Shown: positions 22,890 to 33,944, counted from the first letter of the stretch. The stretch: DNA of 60,000 bases from Diphasiastrum complanatum (GCA_029204225.1 CM055100.1:49587083-49647082); one strand, 5' to 3'. Notes: generated by a model not told the origin, from the sequence alone. Numbers and translations are program-made.

Positions 22890-25020
22890 AAAATAGATTT
22901 GAATAACACCTTTGATAAGAAACTTTGATGTATTAGTTGTGCATCTAAAAAAATCTAGCTAGAGTGTGACTACTCTAGAGTGAACAAATAATATGGTCAA
23001 GAAAGACCACATCTTAATAGAAATTGTAGAGAGAGAGAGAGAGAGAGAGATTCATGTTAAAATTGGGTGGAGAATTCATCCAGCACATAATAACTAGAAG
23101 CTAGCTTTGAGACATTTAAGGTTTTGAATCTTTGGGTGGCTTCCTTTTGTACATTTTCAAAAAGTTAATACTTTAAGTTTTCTCTAAAAGAAAAAAAAAA
23201 AGTAGGGAACTTTGTGCTCCGCATTGTGGTTGTTACTTGGTGTAGAGTGTATATATGGTACATGATGATGCTAGTGCATATGTTAAAATATATAAATTTA
23301 TTTCTTTAATTTTAATGGGCAATGCTAATATTCTTTGGGTGCTACTTGTCGCTTCATGGTTTTAATTAGAAAATCCAAGCTACTAGTACATGACGTGCCT
23401 GGGGTAGAAACCATAGAGATCATTTTTTAGTCCAAAAAGATGTTTGCCCACCACATCACGAACCAAATGTACTTGAAAAAAAAATGACATTTAGAAGCAT
23501 ATTATCTAAAAATGGTATTTGTACAGGCTCAAAGGTCCATTGACCTAACTCAACGATTCACTTGGCCTTTTATTATGTATGCATGTAAGGAATTAAAGTT
23601 TGCAAAGAAAAAAAAAAACTCCAAAAATTATGTTTCTCTCTCCTCCAATGTCTTTTTGGTACATAATATGTCCATGTTAGACAGATATCGTATGGCACTG
23701 CATGTGCAATATGTCTATGTTAGATGGATTTCGTATGTCATCTTTTTGTGCTTAGCCATTTTAGGCTTCAAAAAACTCTTGAAGGACAATACTAATTGAG
23801 AGCAAATTATGATGCATGAAAGCAACATGATATTATTTTAGTGACAATGTCATTTTTAAAGCTGTTAAAAAAGCTTATAGTAGATTCCATCTCATGAAAA
23901 GGTCACACAAAAAGGTTGCAAGGATAAAATGATGTATATCTTGTCATCTTTTAGGCTTTAAAAAAGATGTTTTCCATTGGGTTTATCTATTGTTTCTCTT
24001 TTATTATATTAGATATGAATTCAAGCCTTTTTTACATAGTGAAGAATACGAGATTAGTTTTTCACCATGACCAATATTGAGTTGCATAAAAGTGTCATTG
24101 TGGTAGTGGAGATCTAGGCTAGAATTCCAATCTATTTGCGAAAGAAGGGACAAGTAGGAGGTTATGCACCAAACTAAGACTGGTTTCAGACTACATTGCC
24201 TAGCAAGTTCCAAATTTAAAATGGAGTCTTCCCATTGGTCTCTTCCCCTTTCAGACTTAGCTTGAGTTGCCATCATGTGGTAGATGAGGTGGCAGGGGAC
24301 CCACGCCATGTAGGGGAAACTCAAGCCCATTGTTTGGGCTTGGGGACATTACCTGACATGTTGAGTTGCCAGGGGCAGCTCAACAAAAATGGACCAAAAA
24401 GATGATAGGGATTCAAATTGGCCAATCAAATTGCAGCCCTTTATTTGACCAGCCAAGTTTGAAAGGGTGATGGGTTCATTGCCCGTCAACTCACTTGCCA
24501 AAATTTAAAAAATTGGCGACAAGTCAAAGGGCCGGCAGGCAAAGGGACTTGCCCCTAGTCTGAAACCACCCAAAGATATCTATTTTGTGGTTTTTGGCTT
24601 CAGCTCGTTTTGGAAATTGGCTTATGAATGTTGCGGATATTTCTAATCATTGATCTTTGCCTCAAATTACAAAAATGCAACATGATATCACGAGAAGCTT
24701 AGCAAGGCATTCAAATCATTTACAAAATCTTCACCTTAGCAAGACATTCGAATCGTTTACAAAATTTAAAAATAGCAAAGATTGCATTCTAAAAGACCTA
24801 ATAAATTCAAAACACTAGTAATTTTAGTGCTCAAACTCGTTCAAGAGCGACATCTTGTTTTCTAGCAAATGATCACAATAGCTTACGGCTGCGGCAAAGG
24901 CAATAAAAAAAGAAATGGTATGACAAGGGGCTTTAAAAGCTTATTCCATGCCCAAAAATTAGCCCCCACACTTGGATTTCAGACACCTAGTGAAACTACC
25001 ACCTGCAGCTTGATCAATGG
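22890..25020. other. No supported gene
   Basis: The stretch holds a short (GA)n run at 23026-23051 and an imperfect direct repeat near 23660-23740 (ATATGTCCATGTTAGACAGAT and a variant, about 50 bp apart). Several short open frames show no recognisable domain. Confidence 0.5.
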
Positions 25021-25032
25021 TCCAATGCGAGA

Positions 25033-25309
25033 CACGTGGCGAGATCTGCAAGACGATGAGGACAGGGAAAGGTCCCAGCAAGTCCTCCCAGTCGGTGCCG
25101 GCCACGTGGAATCCTTTCAACGGATAAGGTAGAGACGTGGCCAGATCGGAACGGCTCAAGGAAGATGCAACGATGGTCTAGCTGGAGACGTGGCAGGATC
25201 TGAATGGCTGAACAAAAAATCAACGGTGAGGGATATAAAGTCCATCGTGCCATTAAAATAAAGGAAGAGTAAGTATCAGACAAAGAGCCTACCCGATGCT
25301 ATCCACGTG
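25033..25309. promoter_or_regulatory. Cluster of ACGTG (G-box/ABRE-type) boxes upstream of the DnaJ gene
   Basis: Five ACGTG cores lie within 280 bp: CACGTGGC (25033-25040), CACGTG (25103-25108), GACGTGGC (25134-25141), GACGTGGC (25187-25194) and CACGTGTC (25304-25311). A CACGCG-like box is at 25320. The copies at 25031, 25132 and 25185 share a longer GAGAC(AC)GTGGC-GATC context, so part of the cluster arose by local duplication. A TATAAAG word at 25234-25240 is a candidate TATA box. Such clusters are typical of bZIP/bHLH-controlled, often ABA- or stress-responsive plant promoters. Function here is inferred. Confidence 0.6.
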
Positions 25310-25521
25310 TCCTATCTGCCACGCGTCATCTGCTCAACTGCTAGATCCCTCATCAATGCCTTAAAGATCCCTCGGGGAGAGGGGGGTAGAGATGTCTCTT
25401 TTTGGTTTCTGTTTGCAGCGATCTGGTTTGTTTTTGGTGTTTTGGGTTTGGTTTTTGTGGAGGATCGGAGGATTAGCGAGGTGGGTTTGGGAAAGGAGGC
25501 AGCGATCGGGGTGGAATTGGG

Positions 25522-27320
25522 ATGAATTACTACGACATTCTGAAGGTGGGCAAGAACGTGTCGGATGAGGACGTGAAGAGGGCTTATCACAAGCTAGCCA
25601 TGAAGTGGCATCCCGATAAAAACCCTAACAACAAAAAGGAAGCGGAGGCCAATTTCAAGCGCGTTGCAGAAGCCTATGAGGTATGCTATTTTTGTCCCCC
25701 TTGCTGCAGATGCTGGTAGATTTCTAAAAATGCCGCATGGGTTTTGAGGCATTGCAGGTCTTGAGTGTAATTTTTTATGAAGGTTGGACTCTGTTGGACT
25801 TTGAGCATTCCTTTGCTGTTTTGTTGGTGGGTTTTTGTTGCTGGTCTGTTTTTGGCTAGTGGGTAACAGGATGAGGGTTTGTTCGTGGGTTCCTTTTGTT
25901 GTTTGGTTATTTTCAATTTGATAGGAAGAAAAAGTTTGTTTTGTGGGTTTTTTTTGTGTTTGTTTGTTCAAGTGGGCAGTAGGAAAAGGTTATCATTGTG
26001 GGTTTTTCTGGCTGTTTTGTTGTGTCAAAGTGGGTATTGAGAAAAGGGTTTAACTTTTTTGAATGTGATCTATGCAGAGTCAGCTCTGCTGCACTGTAAT
26101 TTAACCATCCTCTTGCTGCTTTGTTTGTGGGTTCTTGTTCCTTGTTGTATTTCTTCAAATGGGTAGTCAGAAAAGTGTTTGTTTGTAGATTTTTGCTGCC
26201 ATTCTTTTTTCTCAAAAGGGTTGTATTTAAAAGGGTTTGTTTGTGGAATTTTGTTGCTATTTTGTTTTGTGAAGGGGGTTGTAAGTTAAGGGTTTGTTTT
26301 TGTTGGAAGTCAGGTGTTAAGTGATCCAGAAAAGAGAGCAATCTACGATCGGTATGGGGAAGAAGGGTTGAAAGGCCAGGTACCACCTCAAGGTGCAGCA
26401 AACGGAGGCTTTGCAAACAGCAGCAGCAATTCAACTTCATTCAGATACCAGCCCAGAGACGCAGAGGAAATTTTTGCAGAGCTTTTTGGTGGAAACAGGA
26501 ATTTCTCAAGAGTGGGGTCAACTAATCGCTTTGGTGGCCAAGGCGAGGTTCCAAGAACGTTTGATGGAAAATTTGGTGGCTTTGGTGGGAAAGACAGTGG
26601 CTTGAGGCCCTCCTTTGGTGATTCAGCAACGCCATCCACTCGCAAGGCCGCACCTGTTGAGAACAAATTGCAGTGCTCCTTAGAAGAGCTCTATAATGGG
26701 TCGACACGCAAATTGAAGATCTATAGAGACATTGTGGATAGACGCGGGTGAGTCTAATTTCTGGTTCATGAATCCCTTTGATAAAAATTTGTTCAGTTTT
26801 CCTTGCAGAATGCCATGGTGGCATGCTCATTTGTTTGTTCAGTGCCTTAATTTCTTCCTTTTGGAAACAATGCAGCAATGTTAAGACCTTGGAGGAATTT
26901 TTAAGCATTGAGGTGAAGCCGGGGTGGAAAAAAGGAACAAAAATCATTTTCCCTGAAAAGGGTAATGAGCAACCTAATGTTGTGGCAGCGGATCTTGTCT
27001 TCATCCTCGATGAGAGACCGCATGAAGTCTTTAAAAGAGAAGGTAATGATCTAGTCATGGAGAAAACCATCTCACTTGTGGAGGCCCTCACAGGCTACAC
27101 ACTCGTCATCAACACATTGGATGCACGAGTTTTAAGAATTCCAATCACCGAGGTAATTTATCCAGCTTATGAGAAGGTGATTTTGAAGGAGGGTATGCCG
27201 ATTGCAAAAGAAAAAGGAAAGAAAGGAAACCTCCGGGTCAAATTCAACATCAAATTTCCAGCGAAGCTCTCTGCAGAACAAAAGACCAGCCTCAAATATG
27301 TTCTCGGAGGAGTTGGCTAA
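25522..27320 (+). CDS. DnaJ/Hsp40 type II (class B) co-chaperone, three exons, 345 aa
   Basis: The exons are 25522-25680, 26314-26747 and 26876-27320 (1038 nt including TAA). All introns are GT-AG: GTATGC donor and GTCAG acceptor, then GTGAGT donor and TGCAG acceptor. The J domain at residues 1-70 starts MNYYDIL and has the HPD triad at 30-32, the site that stimulates Hsp70 ATPase. A Gly/Phe/Ser-rich linker ([21 protein letters not shown]) follows. There is no CxxCxGxG zinc finger, so this is type II. The C-terminal substrate-binding and dimer region includes [31 protein letters not shown] and [14 protein letters not shown]. Length and order fit the cytosolic DNAJB1/Sis1-like family (about 330-350 aa). 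It is intact and most likely functional. No clear heat-shock element was seen upstream. Confidence 0.95.
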
Positions 27321-28547
27321 TTCCCATTTCAATATCATTCATGTAAATTGGTACTCCAGTGAGATTTGTCCATATGCTTAGGTTATTTATGTTTTTATAT
27401 AGTTGAATGGTTACTGTTGTCGTTAATCTGGTCCAATAGCACAAAAGCTGTGCAAATGTATTCCCTTCAAATTTCACAATTTTGCCAGCTCAGTTCGCTT
27501 ATCTGCTCATTATTTGGTTAATGTTCATGCCAATTTGTTCAGAAGCCGGCTATTTTGTGCAAAGGTCAAATTTCAGGCTGGCGCAGATCACTATATTTTT
27601 GTTAATATTGTTTGTAAGGTGTGGAACTTTTGATCGAAAAAGCTTCAAAATGTTGAGGCTTCTTCTTGCAATGTTTTATTGGACTTTAGAGCTGGAGGCA
27701 AAATTCTTTTGAACAAGGTAGTCATGGTATCAAGAAAGGTTTGGTCTAATTTGGACGTGTCGTTTTCAAGTACAACAGATTTTGGAAGTATCACTATTTA
27801 GCTTCCAAATACTACAAAACCTGCACTTTTTTTGTTGTAGGATTTTAGTAGTCTTTGAATCTGCCACAACAGCCTTTGGGACTGCCCACATCTAATGTGA
27901 ATTTTTTTGTCATGGAAAAGATTATATTTAAGATAATTACTCACAGAATTTTGCAGTTCTTATTGGTGATCAGTGGTGTAGGGTTCTATAACTTCTTGAT
28001 AAGGTTTCAAGTTTGTAGGTGACATTTACTGAGTTCTCTGAATGTGATATAGCAGGACAAACTTTGTATCTTAATATTTACTGATGTTAAAGTTACTGAT
28101 GCAGTTTATTTTTGAGAGGCTGAACACTCTCCTGACCAAATTTTTTTGGCATTTGACATTGCATGGTCCTGCTTAAGATCATCTATGTCATGCATGACTA
28201 TGAGATTTGTTCTGGAAAATTATCTCGTTAGCACGAATAATAAAGTAAGTCACAAGTGGGTGTTTTCAAAAGGCTATGAGGTGCCTAGCATATCTCTTCA
28301 TTTATGAAGACATTTTTGTGCGAGTGTTGTAAGATAATCCAGATAATTGATATTGTGTTGTTCAAAAGCTTTAGATCAATGCAAGGCAGTTTTTTAATTT
28401 TCATTTATGGTGATAACAGTGTTGAAAAAGCTTACTTTGATACCATGTAAGAAAATTCAAATGATATGCATACATTACTGTTTGTATGGTGGGAGCAATG
28501 AACGTCAAGTGGAAGGCAGGTATCAAACTTTATCAGGCAACCAAATG
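27321..28547. other. Downstream region of the DnaJ gene, no further gene
   Basis: It presumably holds the 3' untranslated region and intergenic DNA. No domain is recognised in the small open frames. It ends at the left flank of a complete Copia insertion. Confidence 0.5.
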
Positions 28548-28945
28548 TGTTGAAGAGTAATGCCTATTTTACCCCTTTTGGCTAAGCATTAGTTAAGTTG
28601 TACATAACTCATGGGGCATGTTTTAATTAAATGCATGACCCCCCCTTTTGTTAAGTTATGTAAATTAGTGCAAGTGGCCCACTTGGCCAAGTAGCTCACT
28701 CCTATGGTTGACACCTAGACTTTCCATGCATGTAAAGGAGGTGCTTGCCTCACAAGGGATTTGGAGGACCCACGCCCTCCTCTCTCTCTCTAGCAATTCA
28801 TTTCTTCTTGAGACTTTTGAGTTTGTGAGATGCTCGTGCAATTCTCCTTGTGTGTGATATTTCCATAGCCAAGTTTTCTCAAGCTTTTATAGTTGATCTA
28901 GCATCTGAGTTAAGATACTCCATAGCTAGGTCTTGTAAATCTTCA
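28548..28945 (+). repeat. 5' LTR of CopG (398 bp)
   Basis: It starts TGTTGAAGAG and ends AAATCTTCA. The end is set by the adjacent primer-binding site. It differs from the 3' LTR at four positions, all substitutions. Confidence 0.97.
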
Positions 28946-28957
28946 TGGTATCAGAGC
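28946..28957 (+). other. Primer-binding site of CopG (tRNA-iMet type)
   Basis: TGGTATCAGAGC follows the LTR without a spacer. Confidence 0.96.
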
Positions 28958-29272
28958 AGGTTGTCTAGCCTGTGAGTCTGAGAGAGAGAAACTTCAGTGC
29001 TTAGAATCTTGAGAAGATTCTTATCTTCTACAAGCACCTCAATCTTGAAAGAGGGAGCATTTGATCTACAGGTGTCAGATCAGATGGAGTCTTGCACTGT
29101 TGGAGAGCTATTGGCAAGGGGAGTGGGATGATCCAAAAACTTTCTAAATCTGGCTAAGTTTTGGAGAGTCTTTCTGGAGGAGCTTACACAAAAGTAGGGC
29201 GCACTTTCTGTAGGGGCTTCTAGTTTCTGTTCCAATGGAGCCTAGTGCTTGTGCTAGTGAGGCCACACCAAG

Positions 29273-29344
29273 TGGCTTCCAGCGCTCGTGACGAAGCTTT
29301 CAGTTGGTTAAGTCTGATGTAAGTCAGACCGCTTGCTTGGAATG
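29273..29344 (+). other. 72-bp box in the CopG leader, identical to the non-coding element's 5' LTR
   Basis: This segment, 57 bp upstream of the gag start, matches 46174-46245 at every one of 72 positions and 49961-50032 with one mismatch. It contains a perfect hairpin, GTCTGA-TGTAAG-TCAGAC, near 29311-29328. The surrounding leader does not match. It is described further in the findings. Confidence 0.9.
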
Positions 29345-29400
29345 CTGTTCTTTTCTGATCTCTTTCAAGTTGAGCTTCTGTTTTAAGCACAGATTTTAGC

Positions 29401-31893
29401 ATGGCAAGTCTTGGGGAGAGTTTGTTGGGTGAATCTAGCAAACTAGATGGCACAAACTACAGAGTGTGGAAGTTCAAGATAGCCAATATCTTGATGGATA
29501 AGAATTGCTGGGAGGTCATGACAGGTACAGAACCTGTACCAACATCTGATCCTGAATTGAAGGACTACATGAACAGGAGACATAAAGCTCATAGGATAAT
29601 CAATCTTTCTGTCAAGGACAATATTATTCCTCACATTTGCAATGCAAGGGATGCAGCTGATGCTTGGACAATTCTGAAGTCTATGTTTGAAACAGTGGAT
29701 TCAGCCAAGTTGGTGTATTTGCAAAACAGGTTACATACTCTCAAGATGGAAGCAGGTGCAACAATTGGTGATCATATTACAAAGGTCAAGAACCTATTGG
29801 ATCAGCTTGCTTCAGTTGGAGAGAAAGTAAGTGACAGGAGTATTGTTCCCATAGTCTTGAACAGCTTGTCATTCAACTATCAAGACTATGTGATGTCCCT
29901 TTCTGCTAGGGAGAAACTCCCAACCTTTGGGGAGTTATGTGGTCTTCTTTTACAGGAGGAGATGAGAAGGAAGAATCTTTCTGAAAGGAAAGATAATCCA
30001 GAGCTTGCATTTGCTTCTAAGAAGAAGCAAAACTTTCAGAAGAAAGGCAAAGGCAAAAAGAAGAACTCAAAGCAAAGCTTGGAGCAGCAGGTGTCCAAGT
30101 TACAGGTTGGAGAGGAGTCAAGCACCAATTCCTCATCTACACCCAAGAGGAAGGGCAACTGCAACTATTGTGGTAAGTATGGGCATTTTGCTTTTGAATG
30201 CAGGAAGAAGCAAAGTGATCAGAAGAAGGGAAAGAACCAGCAGAGTCACTTTGTTGACAAAGTTGCAGAGGAGGAGCAATCTGGTGTGCTTGAGCTATTC
30301 ACCGCAGCCCTATCATCTGAATCCACATTTGGTGGATGGTACATTGATTCTGGAGCCTCAAAGCACATGACACCTCATAGAGATTGGTTCAGCACCTATG
30401 AGGAGACAGAAGATGGCCAGCATGTTTGCCTTGGAGATAATTCTACACGTATGGTGAGGGGCAAAGGTACAGTTGCAATACAGCTATCATCAGGTGAGGT
30501 GAAGGAAATTAAAAGTGTGTTGCATGTACCAGGGTTGGCTAAGAACTTGTTATCTGTTGGTGCCATTACCAAACAGAACATGGTGGTAGAGTTTAATGAC
30601 TCTAAATGTTTGGTAAAAGACAAAGAGAAGAACTTCAAAGTGGTAGCCAAGGGAATGCAAGAAGGAGGTCTTTACAAGCTTTTCACAACCATTCCTAGCC
30701 AAGAGGCCTTGTCTGCAAGAGATACTAATCGGGACAAGCTTTGGCATGAGAGATATGGTCATTTGAGTTACAAAAGTTTGCAAGTTTTGAACAGGCACAA
30801 AATGGTAGTAGATCTTCCTAGCATTAAGTCTTCTTCAGATACATGTGAGGCTTGTGCATTAGGGAAGCAACAGAGGAAAAAGTTTCCAAAGGAGAAAGCT
30901 ACCAGGGCCAAGGGCATTCTTGAACTTGTGCATTCAGATTTATGTGGTCCCATGCAGGTCAAATCAGCAGGGGGGGCATACTATCTCATGACCTTCGTAG
31001 ATGATTTCTCTCGGAAGGTATGGGTCTATTTTCTGAAACTGAAATCTGAAGCGTTCAAATACTTCAAACAGTGGAAAGCTATGGTGGAAAACCACACAGG
31101 AGAGAGGTTAAAGACTCTCAGGTCAGATAAGGGTGGTGAGTATATTTCTGATGAGTTCAAAGATCTTTGCAAAGCATGTGGGATAAAGAGACAGTTTACT
31201 GCTCCACATACACCGCAGCAAAACGGCGTGGCTGAGCGGAAAAACAGGTCTATAGTTGAGTGTGCGAGGAGCATGCTCAAGGCAAAGGGGTTGCCAAATT
31301 CCTTTTGGGCAGAAGCGGTAGCAACTGCTGTTTTTCTATTGAATAGAAGTCCAACCAAAGCAGTTGAAGGAATCACGCCAGAAGAGGCATATAGTGGCAA
31401 CAAGCCCAAGGTGGGCAGCCTTCGAGTATTTGGGTGTACAGCATATGCACATATACCAAAGGACTTGCGGAAGAAACTTGATGCAAAATCCGTAAAGTGT
31501 GTCTTTCTTGGGTATAGTGAAGGTGAGAAAGCTTATGTGCGATATGATCTCGAAAACAGGAGGAAGATCCTAAGTCGAGATGTCATCTTTGATGAAGAGC
31601 ATGCACCCAAGATACAAGAGCAGGAGAAGGAAGGAATTACTGAGTTCATACCCTTGATTGATTCCACGGATGAGGATCCTAGTCAAGAGTCCTGTAAGCC
31701 TCAAGTGCAGCAGCAACAACAGGAAACCGAACCTACTAGTTCGAGACCTCTTTTTGGCCAAGTACCAGAAGCAGAAGTTGGGGACAAACGGAAGACTAAA
31801 ACAGTACCATGGGATACGTGGTCACCATCCACATCACCTACTGCTAGGAAGAAGCTACCTAGGTGGTATTGGGAAACAATCAAAGAAGGTTAA
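29401..31893 (+). CDS. CopG gag-protease-integrase (830 codons)
   Basis: It starts MASLGESLLGESSKLDGTNY. The N-terminal gag half carries the UBN2-type region, followed by a Lys-rich stretch and a CCHC zinc knuckle (Cys254, Cys257, His262, Cys267). The protease motif YIDSGASKHM has its Asp at 316. GAG-pre-integrase has LWHERYGHLS. The integrase catalytic triad is Asp513, Asp576 and Glu612, the last two in the expected D-35-E spacing. The frame ends in a TAA (31891-31893) about 100 codons after the integrase C-terminal motif FGCTAYAHIP / VFLGYSEGEKAY. The next codon is the ATG of the RT frame in the same register, so in most Copia elements this would be one polyprotein. Confidence 0.95.
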   Translation: MASLGESLLGESSKLDGTNYRVWKFKIANILMDKNCWEVMTGTEPVPTSDPELKDYMNRRHKAHRIINLSVKDNIIPHICNARDAADAWTILKSMFETVDSAKLVYLQNRLHTLKMEAGATIGDHITKVKNLLDQLASVGEKVSDRSIVPIVLNSLSFNYQDYVMSLSAREKLPTFGELCGLLLQEEMRRKNLSERKDNPELAFASKKKQNFQKKGKGKKKNSKQSLEQQVSKLQVGEESSTNSSSTPKRKGNCNYCGKYGHFAFECRKKQSDQKKGKNQQSHFVDKVAEEEQSGVLELFTAALSSESTFGGWYIDSGASKHMTPHRDWFSTYEETEDGQHVCLGDNSTRMVRGKGTVAIQLSSGEVKEIKSVLHVPGLAKNLLSVGAITKQNMVVEFNDSKCLVKDKEKNFKVVAKGMQEGGLYKLFTTIPSQEALSARDTNRDKLWHERYGHLSYKSLQVLNRHKMVVDLPSIKSSSDTCEACALGKQQRKKFPKEKATRAKGILELVHSDLCGPMQVKSAGGAYYLMTFVDDFSRKVWVYFLKLKSEAFKYFKQWKAMVENHTGERLKTLRSDKGGEYISDEFKDLCKACGIKRQFTAPHTPQQNGVAERKNRSIVECARSMLKAKGLPNSFWAEAVATAVFLLNRSPTKAVEGITPEEAYSGNKPKVGSLRVFGCTAYAHIPKDLRKKLDAKSVKCVFLGYSEGEKAYVRYDLENRRKILSRDVIFDEEHAPKIQEQEKEGITEFIPLIDSTDEDPSQESCKPQVQQQQQETEPTSSRPLFGQVPEAEVGDKRKTKTVPWDTWSPSTSPTARKKLPRWYWETIKEG

Positions 31894-33552
31894 ATGATTG
31901 AAGAAAGAGAGAGCAGTGAACAGGGTGTCAGAAGATCTCTTAGGTCTCATGAGAGACAAGAGACTAACTTTGCTCTTATGTCCACTATTCTGAATGCAGA
32001 TGAGCCACAATTCTTTCACGAAGCCGTGAGAGAAAAGGTATGGCAACATGCCATGCAGGAGGAGTACGACTCCATTGTCAAGAATGACACATGGGAGCTC
32101 ACTACATTGCCAGAAGGGAAGCAACCAATAGGTTGCAAGTGGGTCTATAAGACCAAGTTTCATGCCACTGGAACAGTGGACAAGTACAAGGCAAGGTTGG
32201 TGGCGAAAGGCTATGCTCAGCAAGAGGGGCTAGACTATGATGAGACATTCGCACCTGTTGCTAAAATGACATCTATCAGGACCGTTTTGGCTATAGCCTC
32301 ATATTTTGATTGGGATGTCCATCAAATGGATGTCAAGAGTGCCTTTCTTAATGGGCTCCTACAGGAGGAGGTTTACATGGAACAACCGCAGGGATTTGAA
32401 ATAACAGGCAAGGAGAATCTGGTTTGCAGGCTTAGGAAAGCCTTGTATGGGCTCAAACAGGCGCCAAGGGCTTGGTATAGCCGAATTGATGAGTACTTTG
32501 CAAGGCAAGGGTTTGAGAAGAGTAAGTCTGATTGCAATCTTTATGTCTTCAGGGAAGGAGAAGACTTTGTAGTTGTTGTGCTCTATGTGGATGATCTACT
32601 CATCATGGGAAGCAATAAAAAGCTTATTGCTTGTGTTAAGAAGAATCTTTCTAATGAGTTTGAAATGAAAGATTTAAGTTTGCTACACTATTGCCTAGGA
32701 GTTGAAGTTTGGAAAGGAAAGCGTTGTCTTTTTATCTCACAAGCAAAGTATGCACAGAAATTATTGAAGAGGTTTAACATGCAAGAAAGCAAACCAATCA
32801 GCACACCCATGGATGCAAGCAACAAGCCATCAAAAGATGATGGTCCAGCATTTGCAGATGAGACGCTCTATCGTCAGTTAGTGGGCAGCCTGATTTACCT
32901 TACTACCACCAGGCCAGATATTGCTTATGCGGTTGGAATCACAAGTCAATACATGTGTAAGCCTACCGAAGCACATTGGAAGGCAGCCAAGCGGATCCTA
33001 CGATATGTGAGAGGGACAGTGACTTATGGGATTGGATACACGGATGACGGGAACCTTCAGTTAGAAGGCTATTCAGATTCTGATTGGGCAGGTGATAGAG
33101 ACGATCGGAGATCGACGACAGGCTATTGTTTCAGCCTAGGTTCAGGGGCTATATCGTGGTGCAGTAAGAAGCAGCCTACTATTGCTCTATCGTCTACCGA
33201 AGCTGAGTACAGGGCGACTACGAGGTCCGCCTGTGAAGCCATTTGGTTACGCCGTCTACTTGAGGACATGCAGATTGCTCAAGTAAGACCTACATTGTTA
33301 CATTGTGATAACCAAAGCTGCATTCAGCTTGCAAGGAATCCAGTCTATCATGCACGGACAAAACACATAGAGGTGGACCAGCATTTTATACGAGAGAAAG
33401 TGCACAGTGGGGAGATCGAGCTAGTTTATTGTGACACCAACGACCAGACAGCTGATATTTTTACTAAACCACTTAGTAAAGATAAGTTTGAAAAGTTCAG
33501 AACTTTGTTGGGTGTCAGTTTGAATAAAATTGCCATTAAGGGGGGGTGTTGA
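31894..33552 (+). CDS. CopG reverse transcriptase-RNase H (552 codons)
   Basis: It is in the same frame as the upstream gag-integrase, separated only by one TAA. RT shows KWVYKTKFHATGTVDKYKAR, ARLVAKGYAQ, DYDETFAPVAK, VKSAFLNGLLQEEVYM, ALYGLKQAPRAWY and YVDD (Tyr231-Asp234). RNase H shows GYSDSDWAGDRDDRRSTTGY, LSSTEAEYRA, the HCDNQSCIQLARNPVYHART segment and KHIEVDQHFIREKV. The end, ADIFTKPLSKDKFEKF, is followed by a GGGGGG polypurine tract overlapping the stop region. No internal stops. Whether it can be translated depends on read-through, re-initiation, or a helper element. Confidence 0.95.
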   Translation: MIEERESSEQGVRRSLRSHERQETNFALMSTILNADEPQFFHEAVREKVWQHAMQEEYDSIVKNDTWELTTLPEGKQPIGCKWVYKTKFHATGTVDKYKARLVAKGYAQQEGLDYDETFAPVAKMTSIRTVLAIASYFDWDVHQMDVKSAFLNGLLQEEVYMEQPQGFEITGKENLVCRLRKALYGLKQAPRAWYSRIDEYFARQGFEKSKSDCNLYVFREGEDFVVVVLYVDDLLIMGSNKKLIACVKKNLSNEFEMKDLSLLHYCLGVEVWKGKRCLFISQAKYAQKLLKRFNMQESKPISTPMDASNKPSKDDGPAFADETLYRQLVGSLIYLTTTRPDIAYAVGITSQYMCKPTEAHWKAAKRILRYVRGTVTYGIGYTDDGNLQLEGYSDSDWAGDRDDRRSTTGYCFSLGSGAISWCSKKQPTIALSSTEAEYRATTRSACEAIWLRRLLEDMQIAQVRPTLLHCDNQSCIQLARNPVYHARTKHIEVDQHFIREKVHSGEIELVYCDTNDQTADIFTKPLSKDKFEKFRTLLGVSLNKIAIKGGC

Positions 33553-33944
33553 AGAGTAATGCCTATTTTACCCCTTTTGGCTAAGCATTAGTTAAGTTGT
33601 ACATAACTCATGGGGCTTGTTTTAATTAAATGCATGACCCCCCCTTTTGTTAAGTTATGTAAATTAGTGCAAGTGGCCCACTTGGCCAAGTAGCTCACTC
33701 CTATGGTTGACACCTAGACTTTCCATGCATGTAAAGGAGGTGCTTGCCTCACAAGGGATTTGGAGGACCCACGCCCTCCTCTCTCTCTCTAGCAATTCAT
33801 TTCTTCTTGAGACTTTTGAGTTTGTGAGATGCTCATGCAATTCTCCTTGTGTGTTGTATTTCCATAGCCAAGTTTTCTCAAGCTTTTATAGTTGATCTAG
33901 CATCTGAGTTAAGATACTCCATAGCTAGGTCTTGTAAATCTTCA
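33547..33944 (+). repeat. 3' LTR of CopG (398 bp)
   Basis: It starts TGTTGAAGAG after a run of seven G and ends AAATCTTCA. It has the same length as the 5' LTR, with four substitutions between them. Confidence 0.97.

Larger units (their letters stand above)
28548..33944 (+). mobile_element. Full-length young Ty1/copia retrotransposon CopG (5397 bp)
   Basis: The plus-strand order is 5' LTR (28548-28945), primer-binding site (28946-28957), leader, gag-protease-integrase (29401-31893), RT-RNase H (31894-33552), polypurine tract (about 33538-33546) and 3' LTR (33547-33944). The LTRs are both 398 bp and differ at four positions by eye (99.0% identical), so the insertion is recent. The flanks are AAATG on the left and ATGTT on the right, so there is no clean 5-bp target-site duplication. 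The element lies 1.2 kb downstream of the DnaJ gene in the same orientation. Confidence 0.96.

Noticed and set aside
24004-24330. 108-codon minus-strand open frame
   Set aside because: No motif recognised and no exon structure around it.
26522-27091. 189-codon minus-strand open frame
   Set aside because: Antisense to exons 2-3 of the intact DnaJ gene.
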